From assembly GCA_037576215.1 (NCBI GenBank), contig JBANDB010000017.1, positions 1,488,001 through 1,552,000 of the forward strand: DNA of 64,000 bases. Reading direction: 5' to 3'. The notes beneath the pieces are model-generated. The model was not told the origin of the DNA. It was given only the letters and a program-made list of their open reading frames with translations, and searched no databases. Below are positions 48,592-60,928 of the stretch, in pieces (the first letter of the stretch is position 1; each line of letters starts with the position of its first letter). A program made the translations under genes and the position numbers. This stretch comes from Armillaria gallica (Eukaryota; Basidiomycota; Agaricomycetes; Agaricales; Physalacriaceae).

Positions 48592-49130
48592 TAAGGTAGG
48601 GCTAATAATTCCCGGTCCTGTTAATAACATGTTATTTAACATTGGGCCGCGAGGGGTCATTTATTCACTAGGTTATTAACAGTTAATAATTTTCTTGCGA
48701 AATAATGTGAATAACAGGTGAAAAAAGATATTTCTAACAAGCTAATAACAAAAGGTCGGTTAAAAAATCCAAAACCAGTCGTACATTGGCTCAATTGATC
48801 CTTTTCAGTCCCTCTCGACGTGTCTACCGATGCTGTTTACAACTCCATCAACTGTGTGCAGCACCCAAGCAGCATCTGCTTCGGAGGAAGAAGCGTCGAG
48901 ATTCATGTTTTTCGAGTTTGACCGTGTAGCGAAGGGTGATGGGAAAGGAATACCACTTTTGTGCCTAGCGGAGTGGAACGGCACGGCGGTCACAGGCCTG
49001 GCCAAGCTCAATTATTCACCTTTATTCACAAGGTGCGTTGGGGTACCCTGTTATTAACTTGTTAATAACGTGTTAATAACAGTGTTAATAAACCGATGTT
49101 AATAAATACCCATTTTTTAGCCCTACCTTA
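48592..49130. mobile_element. hAT-like MITE
   Basis: 539 bp, flanked by the 8-bp duplication TAGAGATG (48,584-48,591 and 49,131-49,138). Its ends are inverted: TAAGGTAGGGCTAA... against ...TTAGCCCTACCTTA. An 8-bp target site is diagnostic of the hAT superfamily. The subterminal parts carry repeated TTAATAAC / GTTATTAA words on both sides, as hAT transposase-binding regions often do. No transposase is encoded. It lies about 300 bp upstream of the P450 start. Confidence 0.85.
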
Positions 49131-49138
49131 TAGAGATG

Positions 49139-50865
49139 CCGTCATTCACGGGGCCGATATAACATCTTGCGTTGGCACAATGAGTAAAGAAACATATTTG
49201 GATGAAGGCTAGTCACTCACTCGCTATCGTCCCAGTATACCACAGAGAAACATACTCCAAGCGCAACATAGCTTCATACGAGCATCATAAGGTGCGATGT
49301 GGTTCCGTAAATAGTATTGGATGGGTGGAATATAGTAGGCCGGCCATGATTGTGAAGATTTGGTGCTAGAAAAGACACACGTTGCGTTACATCCAACGGA
49401 TGTTCAGTCTCTCGTACCGTTCCACAGCTCTTTTGCTGGTGGAACACGGAACGGAATGTGCAACGCCAGCGGATCTGTCACATGAAGTTGCATAATGCAG
49501 AAGGCGACATACGGTAATGACACTTCTGGGAAGTGGTGGCAACGTGAGGAGTAATCGAACTGGCTTTTATCATACTACAAGGCAGAAGGGTCAGCAAGTG
49601 TACCAGAACCTTGGAGTTCTTCTTGCTCAATACTGCCGGCAAGTACAACATACATTACTTCGCTTATTCCATCCTCAAGGAAAGCCAGCATATGGATACG
49701 CACCACAAGTATATCGCCAATTCATCCTCACTAGTAGAGTCACTACAATGGTTCTGGAGTCCGAGCACCGCCGCCTGGAAAGGCCATAACAGAGGCAGCT
49801 GAGAAGCCCAAAGTCAGACATAAACTTTTCCTTGCGACAGCTGTACGCCGTATTTCATGGGCGAGACTGACGCCAATATCAGAATACGACCAAAAAAAAA
49901 AGAAACGACGACGACGCACCAACGTCAATACAACGTTTTCAGGTTGCCAAACAGGCAAATTTTTCCAGCCTTCCTCGTCACCAGTAGGCAAGCAAGCGAG
50001 ACGAGAACTTTGTGGAGATGGCTGAGGACCATGGTGGTAGGAAGAGAAAGGCTCCGAGAAGGGCATTTGGCGAATTGCTATTTTGGGACCTGTCATCGAA
50101 CCGTGGTCGGCGACACGTCTGCCGCCTTTTCCTGCCGTTCAACAGTGCAATAATTCAATGCAATTCCGTATCCCTCGCAAATACCTCGAGAGTCAGCTGA
50201 TAAAGGAGGAAAATCGAAACTGATTCTGGGAGAGTATTTATAGCAGGCTGGAGAGAATCAGTCTGAATCACTAGGCGTATGTAGGGATTGATTTTGGCCC
50301 TTGGGACACTCCCTGGATATTTGAATCTCGAGTTTTGACGGCAAGCAATCCCGACTCGTTGTTATCCTGCCCTGAATGCTGCTCGCTACCAAATTTAGCT
50401 GAGATTACAATCTGAGTCTCAGGCTATCGAGCCCGCGGTGGTCACATTTGACGCACTTTCTAGTATACCATCATAGCCGTCCACGTCACGGCCACCCCTT
50501 TCACGCAAAGTTTCCCCCCCAGTACACAAACACCAACGCATACATACCCACCCCAGCTCGACACTTAAAGAATAACCCCCGTAGTTTTTAAAACATCCTC
50601 ATTACCTTACAATACGATACAATACATACACATAGATACCTTACCATAGTGACTTATAGCACAAGATGTACACATAGGCTCTAAAGAGCCTTAGGTTACT
50701 CTAAACATGACGACATCATCATCATTAGTATACCGTCAAGAGGCAAAGCACCTGAGGTTCGTTTTTACCATAGGACATTTTATGTATGAAAGACAGTATG
50801 ATTCAGGAATATGGTATGTTCCGCTTGATATTTGGGGGAGAAACCGATGTCAATCTGAATAAGTG
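49139..50865. other. Intergenic region without recognised genes
   Basis: 1.7 kb. The frames at 49,517-49,789 (plus), 49,743-50,096 (minus) and 49,857-50,153 (plus) overlap each other and lack known motifs or splice partners. A poly-A run lies near 49,893-49,902 and a direct CAATACRTACACATA-like stretch near 50,610-50,640. Nothing else supportable. Confidence 0.5.
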
Positions 50866-53644
50866 TTATAGCTTGTGCTTGGCCCTATCCGAATTTCTCG
50901 TCCGGCGTTCCCATTCCTTCTGCGCTGCAATTCGAAGTGTAGATTTCACAATCTTGCCCGAAGGTGTGTGCACTGTGATAGCAGTTCTCGAATCAACACA
51001 CGCCCTGCGAAGGAGATATAATCGAAAACTCACCGAACTCGCCATCCTGCACTATTATCATGACGGGAACGGCGAATTTAGGTAACCTGTGAATAAATAC
51101 CGTGTTATTGCCATCAACGAGGAATAACGCGTAACGGGAGAACTGACAGCTTCTTCACAAGGGACAAAAGCTTTTCCTCCTTCACCTTTCCACGCCACGA
51201 TGGCTTGACTGTAACAACAGCGGCTACCAGTTCACCCAGACGCTTATCGGGTACGCCGACCGCCGCCGCTTCCAATACACCTGGCTCATTGTGTAACGCG
51301 CTCTCGATCGAGACACAATCCTGCAACATCTCCTTGTTAACAGCAGATGGAAATTAGAAAAGATATACTTACCACGTTCTCCCCTCCGCGGATGATGATG
51401 TCCTTTATTCTCCCTTTAAGAAATAAAAATCCCTCGGCATCTCGATATCCTAAATCGCCTGTCATGAGCCAGCCATCTTGTGTCAGTGCCTTGATCTAAT
51501 TGTTAGTGTTGCAATCGTAGTTGAGACGTAAATCTTCACCTTCTCGGTGGCCGCTACAGAGATCGCCATTGTTAGCCGTAAAAGTGATGTGATGCGAGGA
51601 TATATACCTCGATCGCCACAATATCTCTTCATGATACCGGGACCACGAAGCCATACCTCTCCAACTTCACCTGGCGCAGCCTCGACATCTTTCTTCATTA
51701 TAATGCACTCTGTGACGGGAAGTGGTATCCCGCTGGTCCAAAATATATCAAGACAAACTCGACGGTGAAAGATACAAAGACAAGCCTGCTTTCTGGCCGA
51801 GCCAAATAGTCATCCCCAGCTGTAATAGCATTCATTAAGCAATAAAAAATGTACAGGCAACAGCACTCACCAATACCGATAGCTGTCGAATTGGTTTCCG
51901 TGAGTCCATAAGCATTTGCCCTGAGAATGGATCAGGATACCTGTGCTAACAGAAAACTAACATAAACTTACATGACGGTAGAAGGGAAGTTTTTCTTCGA
52001 CCTGACAATAAGAGACCCAGCCACAGGCGCCCCACCTACGGTGATACTCTCCATAGGGAATCCGGCCAAATGACCCTCTAAATCGGTTAGCATGAATGGG
52101 ATACTAGAAGACGACGATTAAAGAGTGACAACAGAAGATGACAGTTAATCAAACCCGCCGAGAGTTCTGACGTTCTCTTCCCTACATAACCTAATAGCAC
52201 AACCTACGTCAATTAAGCTGGAACACAGTGAATGCGCACGGTCTACCTTGCCGCTGTAAAGAGCAAGTCAGTTTTCGAGCACATATGTGAGAATGAAAAA
52301 CGCACCTTCTGGCACGTCCCATTTTCTCATTAAGACGAGTTTGTAGCCGTGCATTGTAGCGTTCAACTAAGAACATGTCAAATATGATGTTCATGAATGT
52401 TTACCAGCTCACCGTAATTGATGTACCCGTGACGTGGAAGAGCGGGGTTGATAGTAAAGCACCTTTCTGAGGACCCGCATCAGGCGGTGGCGGGAAAGGC
52501 TCTCCTCGCCGAAGGGCCTCTCGACCGGCGATAAACGCTGTCTGAATCATATTAATGAGTGCAGGCACACGACCGTGACTTAGAGAAGAAGACTGACTGT
52601 AAAAAGAATAGTCAAAAAAGCTCGCTGGGTGCTCAGTACGCCTTCTACAAAATAAAATATTAACGGAGGCACAGTGCAAAAGATGAGTATTTTACTTGGA
52701 AGTCCAGTAGTCCCAGATGTGAAAACAATAGTAGCGTCATCTTCCGGTGTTATTAGAGGATCGTCGAGGATGGATTCCGGGTTTGCCAATGAGCGAGAGA
52801 AGATTGTTCCAAAATTATCCATGCCCTTCCAGAGGCCTTTGCCCTCGTGTTCTTCTATGACAAGGTAACCTGATGCGCCTGTCATATCTTTAAGCTGATC
52901 AACGATGGGCTCGATAACGTTCGCTCGTTCAGGATCAAGGAGAATGAGCTTGCATTTTGTCAGCGCGATGCAGTGTTGGAGCGATTTGAGTGGAAGCCAT
53001 CTATACCGAACCTCGGCAACTCAAACATTACCAAGAGGAGAAGAAAAGGCGTACGCGTTGACAAGTGAGGTAACCGCACCCAGTAGATCTATGTTATTAT
53101 TAATGAAAGACAGAAGATATTGAAAGGTAGCTGAGCGTACGGCAGGCCCAGAAGGCGACGTAATAAGCAGGGAAGTTCCTCGAGCAGATGACGACCCGGT
53201 CACCTATAAGCACTGGTGGTAAGTAAAGATCCTTCTATTATGAGAGTAATACTCACCCTTTTTGACACCATAAACCTCCTTAAAGACCGCAGCACAGTGC
53301 ACCGACCTCTCGAACATCTCTCGGAACGTGTACTTCTGCTTCTCGTACACGACATAGATCTTGTCCGCATGCTGCTTTGTCGCATGAAGCCAAAATGCGC
53401 GAGCGGACGGCCACAGATTTTTAAACACGCATAGAAGACGGTCCTCGACTACCTAGAAATGCTGTATCAGACAACCAAAATTCGTAAAGAAGATTAAGCT
53501 CAGTTACGCGTGTTTCGACTTCTAGCAGACTTCCTGGTGCAGTGAGAATTTTATCAGCTGCGAAAAGATATTATCATGGAATTTGAAATTCAAGAAGACG
53601 ACGATGTTAGTACCTTCATCTATCGTGTATCGTGGTCCTGACAT
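50866..53644 (-). CDS. AMP-dependent acyl-CoA synthetase / ligase
   Basis: ANL-superfamily enzyme that activates a carboxylic acid with ATP to an acyl-adenylate and then a CoA thioester. About 590 residues over some 14 exons; start [15 protein letters not shown] (53,644), stop TAA at 50,866. Motifs in order: [20 protein letters not shown] (the P-loop, split by an intron near 52,695), [57 protein letters not shown] followed by IIIRGGENV, and PSGKIVKS with the C-terminal catalytic Lys. Every exon I joined stays in frame, including the [14 protein letters not shown] join across 53,000-53,060. The subfamily resembles fungal medium/long-chain or 4-coumarate-CoA-ligase-like enzymes; the substrate is not evident. 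No clear peroxisomal SKL is present (it ends AKHKL). Confidence 0.88.
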
Positions 53645-53760
53645 GGTGGGGCGGGGGGAAGATGCAAAGCCGCGGCTACCCCGCTCCGGTTTTGATCGTG
53701 AGAGCCGGCTATCGAATAAGCCGAGAGGAAAAATCAGACCATCTTCGAAGCATCTTGCTT

Positions 53761-53998
53761 ATGGCAGATTCCAAGCAGGGCGGCGATGATAAAGGCGGTT
53801 CGTGGGCCTTTTGATGAGATAAGAAAGAATGACGAGACAATTAAACGCGGCACCAAATATGAGGTATGGCACTCTCAGCTGGACGGATGGGTCAGTTCAA
53901 CTTCGTGGGAATTACTACCTTCGCATATTGTGAACCTTTACGATGCGTTTAGGAAGCAGTCGCCAGGGACGCCAGAGACGATTGACGGTGCCGAGTGA
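53761..53998 (+). pseudogene. Possible small gene or gene fragment
   Basis: Two adjacent frames, MADSKQGGDDKGGSWAF and then DEIRKNDETIKRG...KYEVWHSQLDGWVSSTSW...GTPETIDGAE, join if one T is dropped at about 53,814. The second part looks protein-like but I do not recognise it. It starts 117 bp from the divergent synthetase start. It could be a decayed small gene or chance. Confidence 0.25.
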
Positions 53999-55662
53999 TT
54001 CGTGAAAGATATGCACGAGGATCGGCTAGGTGTGTTTTTTGGGATATGAATCCGATGCGCAGTTAGCTTGGCAGCACCGCAAAGGCCGAACGCCTTGAGA
54101 AAGAGGTGGTGGTTCAAGTTGAGAGCGGTGATGACTAAATCGGGATTGAACTCGTCACAGCCACCGGCGGCCCGTAAGGTGACCGGGCGTACCTTCTTTT
54201 TTCAACACAGCAGCCGACGGCTGTTCCTTATTGGAACATCGCCAACCACATCTCTTCGCTGACGGGTCGTCGCTAGTTTTCTCATCGTGACATTTCGCAG
54301 CGTTTTTATTATAACACTGGCTACTCCGCGCCGTTTCTTAAATCACCCTGCTTGCTGGCTAGCTTCCAGAGCCCTAAGCATTCACTGATTGGTGCAATTG
54401 CTATTCGTCTGGATAGCATAATCGTTGTCATGCAGTTTGGGCACATATTTCCAACGATCAATCCTTCATTCTTTCCACCAAACGCAAAACCTCAATCTCA
54501 GACTAAGCGGCGTGCGCTTGTGATCTGATTGCCGGGTGTGCTTTGATCTTGCCGGGCTACAGATGCCGGAGCGCCCTCATTGTGGAGACAGAGGTCTTCG
54601 TCTTGTCTCCCAGGATCAGTGGACAGCACCTTCCAGCCTTCCTGGAGATACCATGCTCAGACCGCCTATCACGATAGTATCGATTTCGCTACTATGCGAA
54701 TATCTTCAGTCCTGGCCCTGTCGGCTTGTGAAGCGGTTGAGTATCCTGTCCGAATTACAGAACAGAGACGCTAGACTTCTTCCTGCCCTGTGCGATCCTG
54801 CCGAAAACAAAATTATCTCGTGGACACAAACCTAGATAAGTAAACGAAATTGTAAATATTGGGGCGAATTTAGGGCAAACCCGAATCTCATTTCAATTGG
54901 CTGCCACGTGTATCACGAAAATCAATCATCGAGCCTATCCCGAGTCAAGATGCCGTGCGTCATTTTGTGCCCCATTCCGTTTCTGATTCTCACTAGTCCT
55001 CAGTTGATCACCCGGGCGTGAAATGGCCGGCTGTTAGCTCAACACCCTGTCATTCCGACTCATTCTTCCAAGCTGAAACCAAGACACCCGACATTAATCA
55101 ATCATTGCACGACCACAAGCTTGTGGGTAAAACTCGGTTTTTCATCTGTAAATATGTTCACCCGCTAGTGGCGGTAGGGCTGGATTCCAGGAACGTAGGG
55201 ACCAACAAGGTACAACCGACTATCGCAACTCACGTTTCTACATGCCCAAAAAAGGAATGCTTGATCGAATCAGGAGGCTTCAGTCTCCCGTGCTGTGATA
55301 GCTCACCGTTCCAATCATAGCACTCTTGCCGTTCTCTAAGAATCCGGAACCCCCTTCACCATTTATCCACGTCAGAGGAGTCAATGCTATTCTTCACTGA
55401 TCTCGCACACACGCCTCCCCAGTCATTCCGCGACTGCGTTCTGTATTCCGTTCAAGTTGTCAGTTCTGCCAAAAATATGCACGCTTCTCTTCAGGAACCT
55501 TTTACTTCCATGCCCGTCGTTCGTCATGTTCCGAAATGCTATGGCTCCCTCCGTTGATGAACTTAAAACCCCCCCTAGGAGTTCCAGAACAGCACGGGAC
55601 CGGGCTCGGGGGAGTCTATATAATGACAAGCCCCACTCGAAAGTGTAGAGGAGCGAAGCACA
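53999..55662. other. Intergenic region
   Basis: 1.66 kb of mostly short frames on both strands. Its right end should contain the promoter of the 7TM gene; GTCTATATAATGACAAG at about 55,614 is a TATA-like box some 45 bp before the ATG. No other feature recognised. Confidence 0.45.
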
Positions 55663-56990
55663 ATGCAGGACCTCCCCGTGGATCTTGCGTCTCTTGTGGG
55701 TCTTTGGTGCACGACGGTCCTATATGGTTTGTTCTTATCCCTCAAAGTAGAATGCTGCTTACCATTCTCACAGGTATCCAGTGAGTCCCCCCATCTACTT
55801 TAGATACTAGTGAGGCCATAATTCCAACTATGACTCAGTATAGTTCTATATCTAAGCTGCGTCAGCCTGCTTACCAGGCGTAGGTGGTACGTTCCCTGAT
55901 CTTCGTTGATTCTGGGGAGCCTCTCCTTACTAAATTTATCCACCTCTAGGATCTTACTCGGCAGCGCGACTGTCCAGTTTGTCATCTCAACCGTCCATAT
56001 TGCGGCGGGCCTGCGTTCGCTGATAGAAGCTTTTATCTGGCTCAAAGACCCCAACGGTTCCACAGAGTACTGGAATAATCAGACTCGGTTCGTCAATGTC
56101 CTTCAAGAATCAGCTACCATCACGAATGTGCGTCGTGTCCGAATTGATGTCCGACACTTGTCATCCTGACTGTTATCGCCGGTTTAGTGTATCGTCGGCG
56201 ACGTGGTGTTGCTCTGGCGATTATACGTGATTTGGGATAAGAGCTTGATTGTGTCTCTCTTTCCAGTATGTGATATTTTCGCGCATATGATTTACCTCAT
56301 GAGACTGGGCTAATTGTATCTCCAGGCTCTCATGGTTCTAGCCTTTGGTGGTATGGATCCTCCTTATTCTTTCGCTTTAAATTTTCCTCACTCCCGCGAC
56401 TTTCAGTCTGTGGATACATCACTATATATCATCTATCCAGCCTCATCGCCTTCAATCCGGAATCCGTGCACACTCTGTATCGATGGCTCCAGGCTTCCTG
56501 GTCGTTGTCCTTGGCGACGCAAATTTGCGTCACAGGTCTGATAGTGGCGCGTATTTGGTGGATGACGCGAAGAACAGGATCCTGGCAACTAAGTCGAAAG
56601 TCTCAACCCTATATGGACGTTATTTGGATGATCGTCGAGTCTGGCGCAATATCCGCTTTCACATCTACGCTGTTTCTCGTTTTCTTCAATCTCAAGCCGC
56701 AGATTAGTATTATTTTAGGGGATTCGCTCGGACAGATTAGCGTATGTCTATTGCTTTGCTGTCTGAAATTACGTTTACCATTATCCCGATAGGCTATTGC
56801 ACCGGCACTAATCATTTTCCGCGTGGGGCTGGGTGCCAAAGTGAAGACCGACACTTTGGATTCGTCGTATGAGCTTCACACACGAACCGCACTACACGTC
56901 ACAGTGGAGCATTCTGTTTTCTCGGATCAGAGCTATTCGAAGACCGAGAATCAGTCAGCGGAAACCCCATCCTGGCAATACAGAGCATAG
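55663..56990 (+). CDS. Seven-TM integral membrane protein, Agaricomycete family
   Basis: A plus-strand gene of at least seven exons. Start MQDLPVDLASLVGLWCTTVLYG at 55,663. Further exons: the one beginning near 55,950 (ILLGSATVQFVISTVHIAAG...), then CIVGDVVLLWRLYVIWDKS (56,221-56,275), ALMVLAFG (56,326), the long exon from about 56,406 (GYITIYHLSSLIAFN ... ATQICVTGLIVARIWW ... FTSTLFLVFFNL), and the last from 56,793 (AIAPALIIFRVGLGAKVKTD) to the TAG at 56,988. Six or seven hydrophobic helices and the RLYVIW motif match the large Agaricomycete family of 7TM proteins of unknown role, sometimes likened to receptors. It appears intact. The joint of exons two and three (55,760-55,950) is uncertain. 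Confidence 0.78.
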
Positions 56991-57762
56991 CAAAGATAAC
57001 GAAGCATTTCGTTTTTGTACAGTGTTTTTCTTTCCCTTGTTCCATCGTTCTCGTTTCGGAACCGCACGGAGGATATCACATCTGTCATTCTAATTAATAT
57101 ACCCACAGTGCTATACTTTGATGGAAGTGTATGAGTACGTTACCTTTATGTGAGAATATTTGTAGCATTCTTATGATTTATATATACGGTCGCACACAAG
57201 TATTCAGCTAGTAACACCGAAATAACCGTCGAAGCATTACCTGCTGTAACCTGCGTTTGTATTGTCAGCTAGAGCCAAGCTAGTCAGCCTGACTACCGTC
57301 TTCGAGTTCGCCGCTCGGATTAGTCCGGTCTCAGAAAGTTGTTATCTTACCATCTCGGTCATCTCTCCAGCCCTGTCCTAGAAATCTGTGATGGGCTTCG
57401 TGCTCCCCTTTAAATCTCGGTAGACGCTAAAGTTATACGTCAATTCCCAAAATGTCGCCCACCATGTTCATACGTTAAGTCATCGCAGAGTTCTCATCGC
57501 TGGCTTCCCGGGCCAGACCTGTTTTCCCACAAACGCTCTTTCAACGACTACCAAGGGTCTATTGCAAGGTTCGCACCTCATTGCATCCAGTATTCCAGAT
57601 TTAACCGTGACTTTCACCCGCTTAGTTGCAGTTGCACGTACAGCTACGCTGACCTTGTAGTTGTATTCAACGTTGTATACGAATGACAGTCAAGGTTAAG
57701 GAGTCCAATGCAAGAAACAATTATTTCCCGATATAAATATTCAGGGAACGTCGCGCGTATAG
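56991..57762. other. Tail-to-tail intergenic region
   Basis: 770 bp between the stops of two convergent genes. No frame with recognisable content and no repeat noticed. Confidence 0.5.
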
Positions 57763-59587
57763 TTAGGCTATCAACGGGCACTCTCCCACTGCCAGTTCTC
57801 TATTCCTTTTCTTATAAATCACCCTCAGCGCTCCTAAACAAATCGCGCCTGCGAACAGTATCGCACCGTTCGTAAAATGTCCAGTCGGGTACCCCTGAGC
57901 TTTAGCTTACTTGTATATGAACATGCCTGCAACAAATAAATGGCTATCAAAGGGAGGGGGTTGAGAAGCGTACCAATTATCTCCCCAAACGTCGCAGAAG
58001 CCAAATTCATTGGAATAGCAAGCGTAGTTGCATTCGTATCCTTTAAGTTCCCCGTAAGCCAAGTCAGAAACGATGGATAGAATGCATAGATGAAGGTTGT
58101 CCCCAAGCAGAGCACGGCGTAGCGAGCTTTGAAGACCGTTGGCGGTAGGACTCCTGATGATTTCTTCTCGACTTCTATTTTCAGAGACAGTCAATTGAAC
58201 TTGCCTTGAACGATAAATGTCATCCCTGCGAAAGCCATTGATACCATCGACCATGTCGACCACATTCGGTACCTGTCTGCCACCCACGACATCGTAACTG
58301 TGATAGAAAACGCAAAGGCAAAAGGCGGGACAGTGAATAGCTGCGCATCCTGCCCCTCATACCCAAACCCGTCAACAATCGTCGGCGTAAAGACAACGAC
58401 ATTTGTCATCGGGACGGAGACAAGAATAGAGACAAGGTGGTGCAAATAAAAGCCCCCAGTCTCCCAACGTGGATTTGGCCCCTGCCATGTGACGGTAGCA
58501 TGTCCCAATGGCTTGGATGTCTCCTGCTTCATGCGCAGTATAGCCATAGCGCGATCATCTGGAAATAACCACCTTGCTTTCTCCGGGTAGGAGGGTAAGA
58601 AGAGATAAACGACTATGGCGAGTAAACACGACGGTGCGCCTTCGATGACGAATAACCATATCCAAGCTTCGAGACCCCGGTCCCTGTCCAAAGATCCAAC
58701 AGCATACGCGATGACTCTCCCAAATGCGCTACCGAGGGGTCCAGCTGCCAAGATCAACGATAGACGTACACCCCGTTCTCGAAGCCTATACCAGCTGCTG
58801 AAGAATTGAATCGCAGTTACGTATATGTGAGGATCATAGAACGTACATTGTGAAAGTGTATGTCATACTGGGGATGAGACCTAGGATCAGTACGAGTCCA
58901 TGACGTGCTTCTTACAAAAATTGTTCCGCACTCACCTGCCTAGAATACACCTAGTATAAATCGTAGACCAACCACTGCTGTAGTTCTGAGATATTGCTAT
59001 GAACATTTCCGTAGCTCCCCATCCGAACATGATGAATGGAAGCCAGCGTTGCGGAGACATGTATTTCAGCAAGTAGTTAGACGGAATGGCGAACAGCGCA
59101 TATGCGACTGTGGTATTGATCACTGTAAGGGAAAATGGTTATCCGTTATTTTGAGGACCTGGAGAAGCGAGTCGCCGGTGTCAGCGTTGAGGATTCTGAC
59201 GTTTCCCTAGTAGTAAGATGCTTTCTCGATTTATCGATATTACGTCGAATGCTCACAATAATGGCCGCAGTGAAGAAATAAAGCGTGTACATCAATATAA
59301 AGCCTGGGATGAATCGGAGGTCGAGGCGCCTGAGTAACCTGACGGAACCCAGAGTCAGTTGATATCTGTGGATCTCGAAGATGCTGGAGCCACCTCTTCT
59401 CAGCAGCTGAAGAGAAATCATCTTCGTCATCTTCGGCATTGACAATCCAAATTTCACCGACCTTCTTGTCATCCGGGGGGATTGGACAAGCAGAGGCATC
59501 GCGGGAGTTATCAAACTGCGAACGACTGCTTTTCGTGGTAAGCGACGGCATGCTGAGCGTGAAGGTATCTTCCTCGGTACCTTGCAC
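57763..59587 (-). pseudogene. MFS transporter (allantoate/anion permease type) with two lesions
   Basis: Anion:cation symporter-like MFS protein. Start near 59,587 with an acidic soluble N-terminus (GEIWIVNAEDDEDDF), then RRLDLRFIPGFILMYTLYFF (TM1), VINTTVAYALFAIPSNYLLK, WLPFIMFGWG, and a central part from about 58,850 (GVRLSLILAAGPLGSAFGRV, LEAWIWLFVIEGAPSC, YLFLPSYPEKARWL). Late helices are FTPTIVDGFGYEGQDAQLFT, FTNGAILFAGAICLGALRVI and the C-terminus VGECPLIA, TAA at 57,763. About eight introns. After SQNYS (near 58,985) one extra base shifts the frame away from VVGLRFILGVF, and a TAG stands where the usual FEAG glutamate is expected (about 58,941). Unless an unusual splice rescues it, the product is truncated. 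Confidence 0.75.
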
Positions 59588-59881
59588 CTCTATAATACAG
59601 ACACTTCTGCGTTGATGGGCGCGTGTTCAAAGCCGTTCAGGTGTGTAGAAGATAATATACGTGTTCGACGTATTAAGTGGCCTGTGCAGTGTGTGCTCTG
59701 GGACATGAATGAGTACCTGTCATTGATGCTCATCGTGCTTACGAAATAAAATATACTGATCTTTGTTTCGATGCTGCTGTCACCACGCCTGCAACAGACC
59801 ACCCTGCTAGGAATACCTCGGTTAATCTCACACAGTCTTACCTTTCATACGATTCTATGAATAACAAAGTATATTATTTCA
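59588..59881. promoter_or_regulatory. Presumed 5' flank of the MFS gene
   Basis: A gap of about 290 bp upstream of the MFS start and of the small plus-strand frame at 59,882. No specific element is recognisable by eye. Confidence 0.25.
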
Positions 59882-60268
59882 ATGCTTGGTTTCCTTTCAC
59901 ATGCCTGCAGCATTGCAACGCTAGTTGTCGACCCAAAGGTGCGTGAAACATCAGCAGCAGTATCGCGTCACTTACACGAGTATCAGAGACAAAACCGAGA
60001 AATCGATGCAGGTCCGCTAAGAAAAGGCGTGGGGATAAGTGATGGTCTTCTCATGGAGTATTTCAAGAAGGACAGGATTGAATCGGGATTTTGCGACCGA
60101 TTTTTATATGCACTGGAGCAGCAAAGACGGTCGTTACGATTGATACTTAACTTACAGAGCAAGGACGGGCAGGAGCGGCAGTTGTCGGGTCTCCGATTCG
60201 TTCCTGTGGTAAGGAGAAGCTTGAGAGAAACAGCGGGTTCGTCCCTTGTGTCCTCGAAATCGAATTGA
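59882..60268 (+). CDS. Uncertain intronless ORF, 128 aa
   Basis: An open frame of 128 codons starting MLGFLSHACSIATLVVD and rich in Arg, Lys and Leu (LYALEQQRRSLRLILNLQ). I recognise no domain. The reverse frame is also open for about 100 codons, so this may be chance. It lies alone between the MFS gene and the next gene. Confidence 0.22.
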   Translation: MLGFLSHACSIATLVVDPKVRETSAAVSRHLHEYQRQNREIDAGPLRKGVGISDGLLMEYFKKDRIESGFCDRFLYALEQQRRSLRLILNLQSKDGQERQLSGLRFVPVVRRSLRETAGSSLVSSKSN

Positions 60269-60928
60269 TGACAGAGCGTGAATTGCACCAGACACAGAGT
60301 CTTAGGAGAACCACTGAGGCTTGACCGTGACAGATGCTGTCATCCGCCACGAAACCGCCGTACACCGTGGTTTTGCGCGGATGTCAGCCGGAGGTTGTGG
60401 AGATCATGAATGAGGCTCATCTGAGATGCGGTGTCATGGCCTCGCTCTGATGTCACGGCGCTGTTAGGATTGAACTCGGAAAATGATCAAGCAATGCAGG
60501 GATCATTTACCAACGTCGGATAATAGATGGTCATAATGACATTGTCCTACTTTGTTTTATTCATATCAGCACACATGTCTTGCTCCAATGTCCCAACAAC
60601 CTGAACATATCAATCAAGAATACCACTCCCCGATGACTTTAAACTCTCCCTATAATATCTCCTGAACGTTGCCATAGCCTTAGAAGGGAGGCTGAAGTGT
60701 TGTTGTCTCCGGCTTGCTAGGGCCACAAGGCGGTGTCTCATTGACGTTTCTTCTGCCACATTGGGACCACTCTCGTATCTTTGTTCAAGATATGAACAAG
60801 CTTATTATCATGCAATCTCAGTGCCACGACGATACCAAAACACACCATTGAAAGATGTTAAGAGAATACCAATTTCGATGCAGGAAAACACAAATGGTGC
60901 TAAATATATTATCTACTGCCAGGGTCCC
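60269..60928. other. Intergenic region
   Basis: Six hundred and sixty bases downstream of the minus-strand gene ending at 60,929. Short frames only (60,761-60,982 overlaps the antisense of that gene's last exon). Nothing recognised. Confidence 0.45.

Noticed and set aside
49743..50153. Overlapping frames on both strands as a gene
   Set aside because: They overlap mutually, contain a poly-A run, show no splice continuation and encode no known motif.
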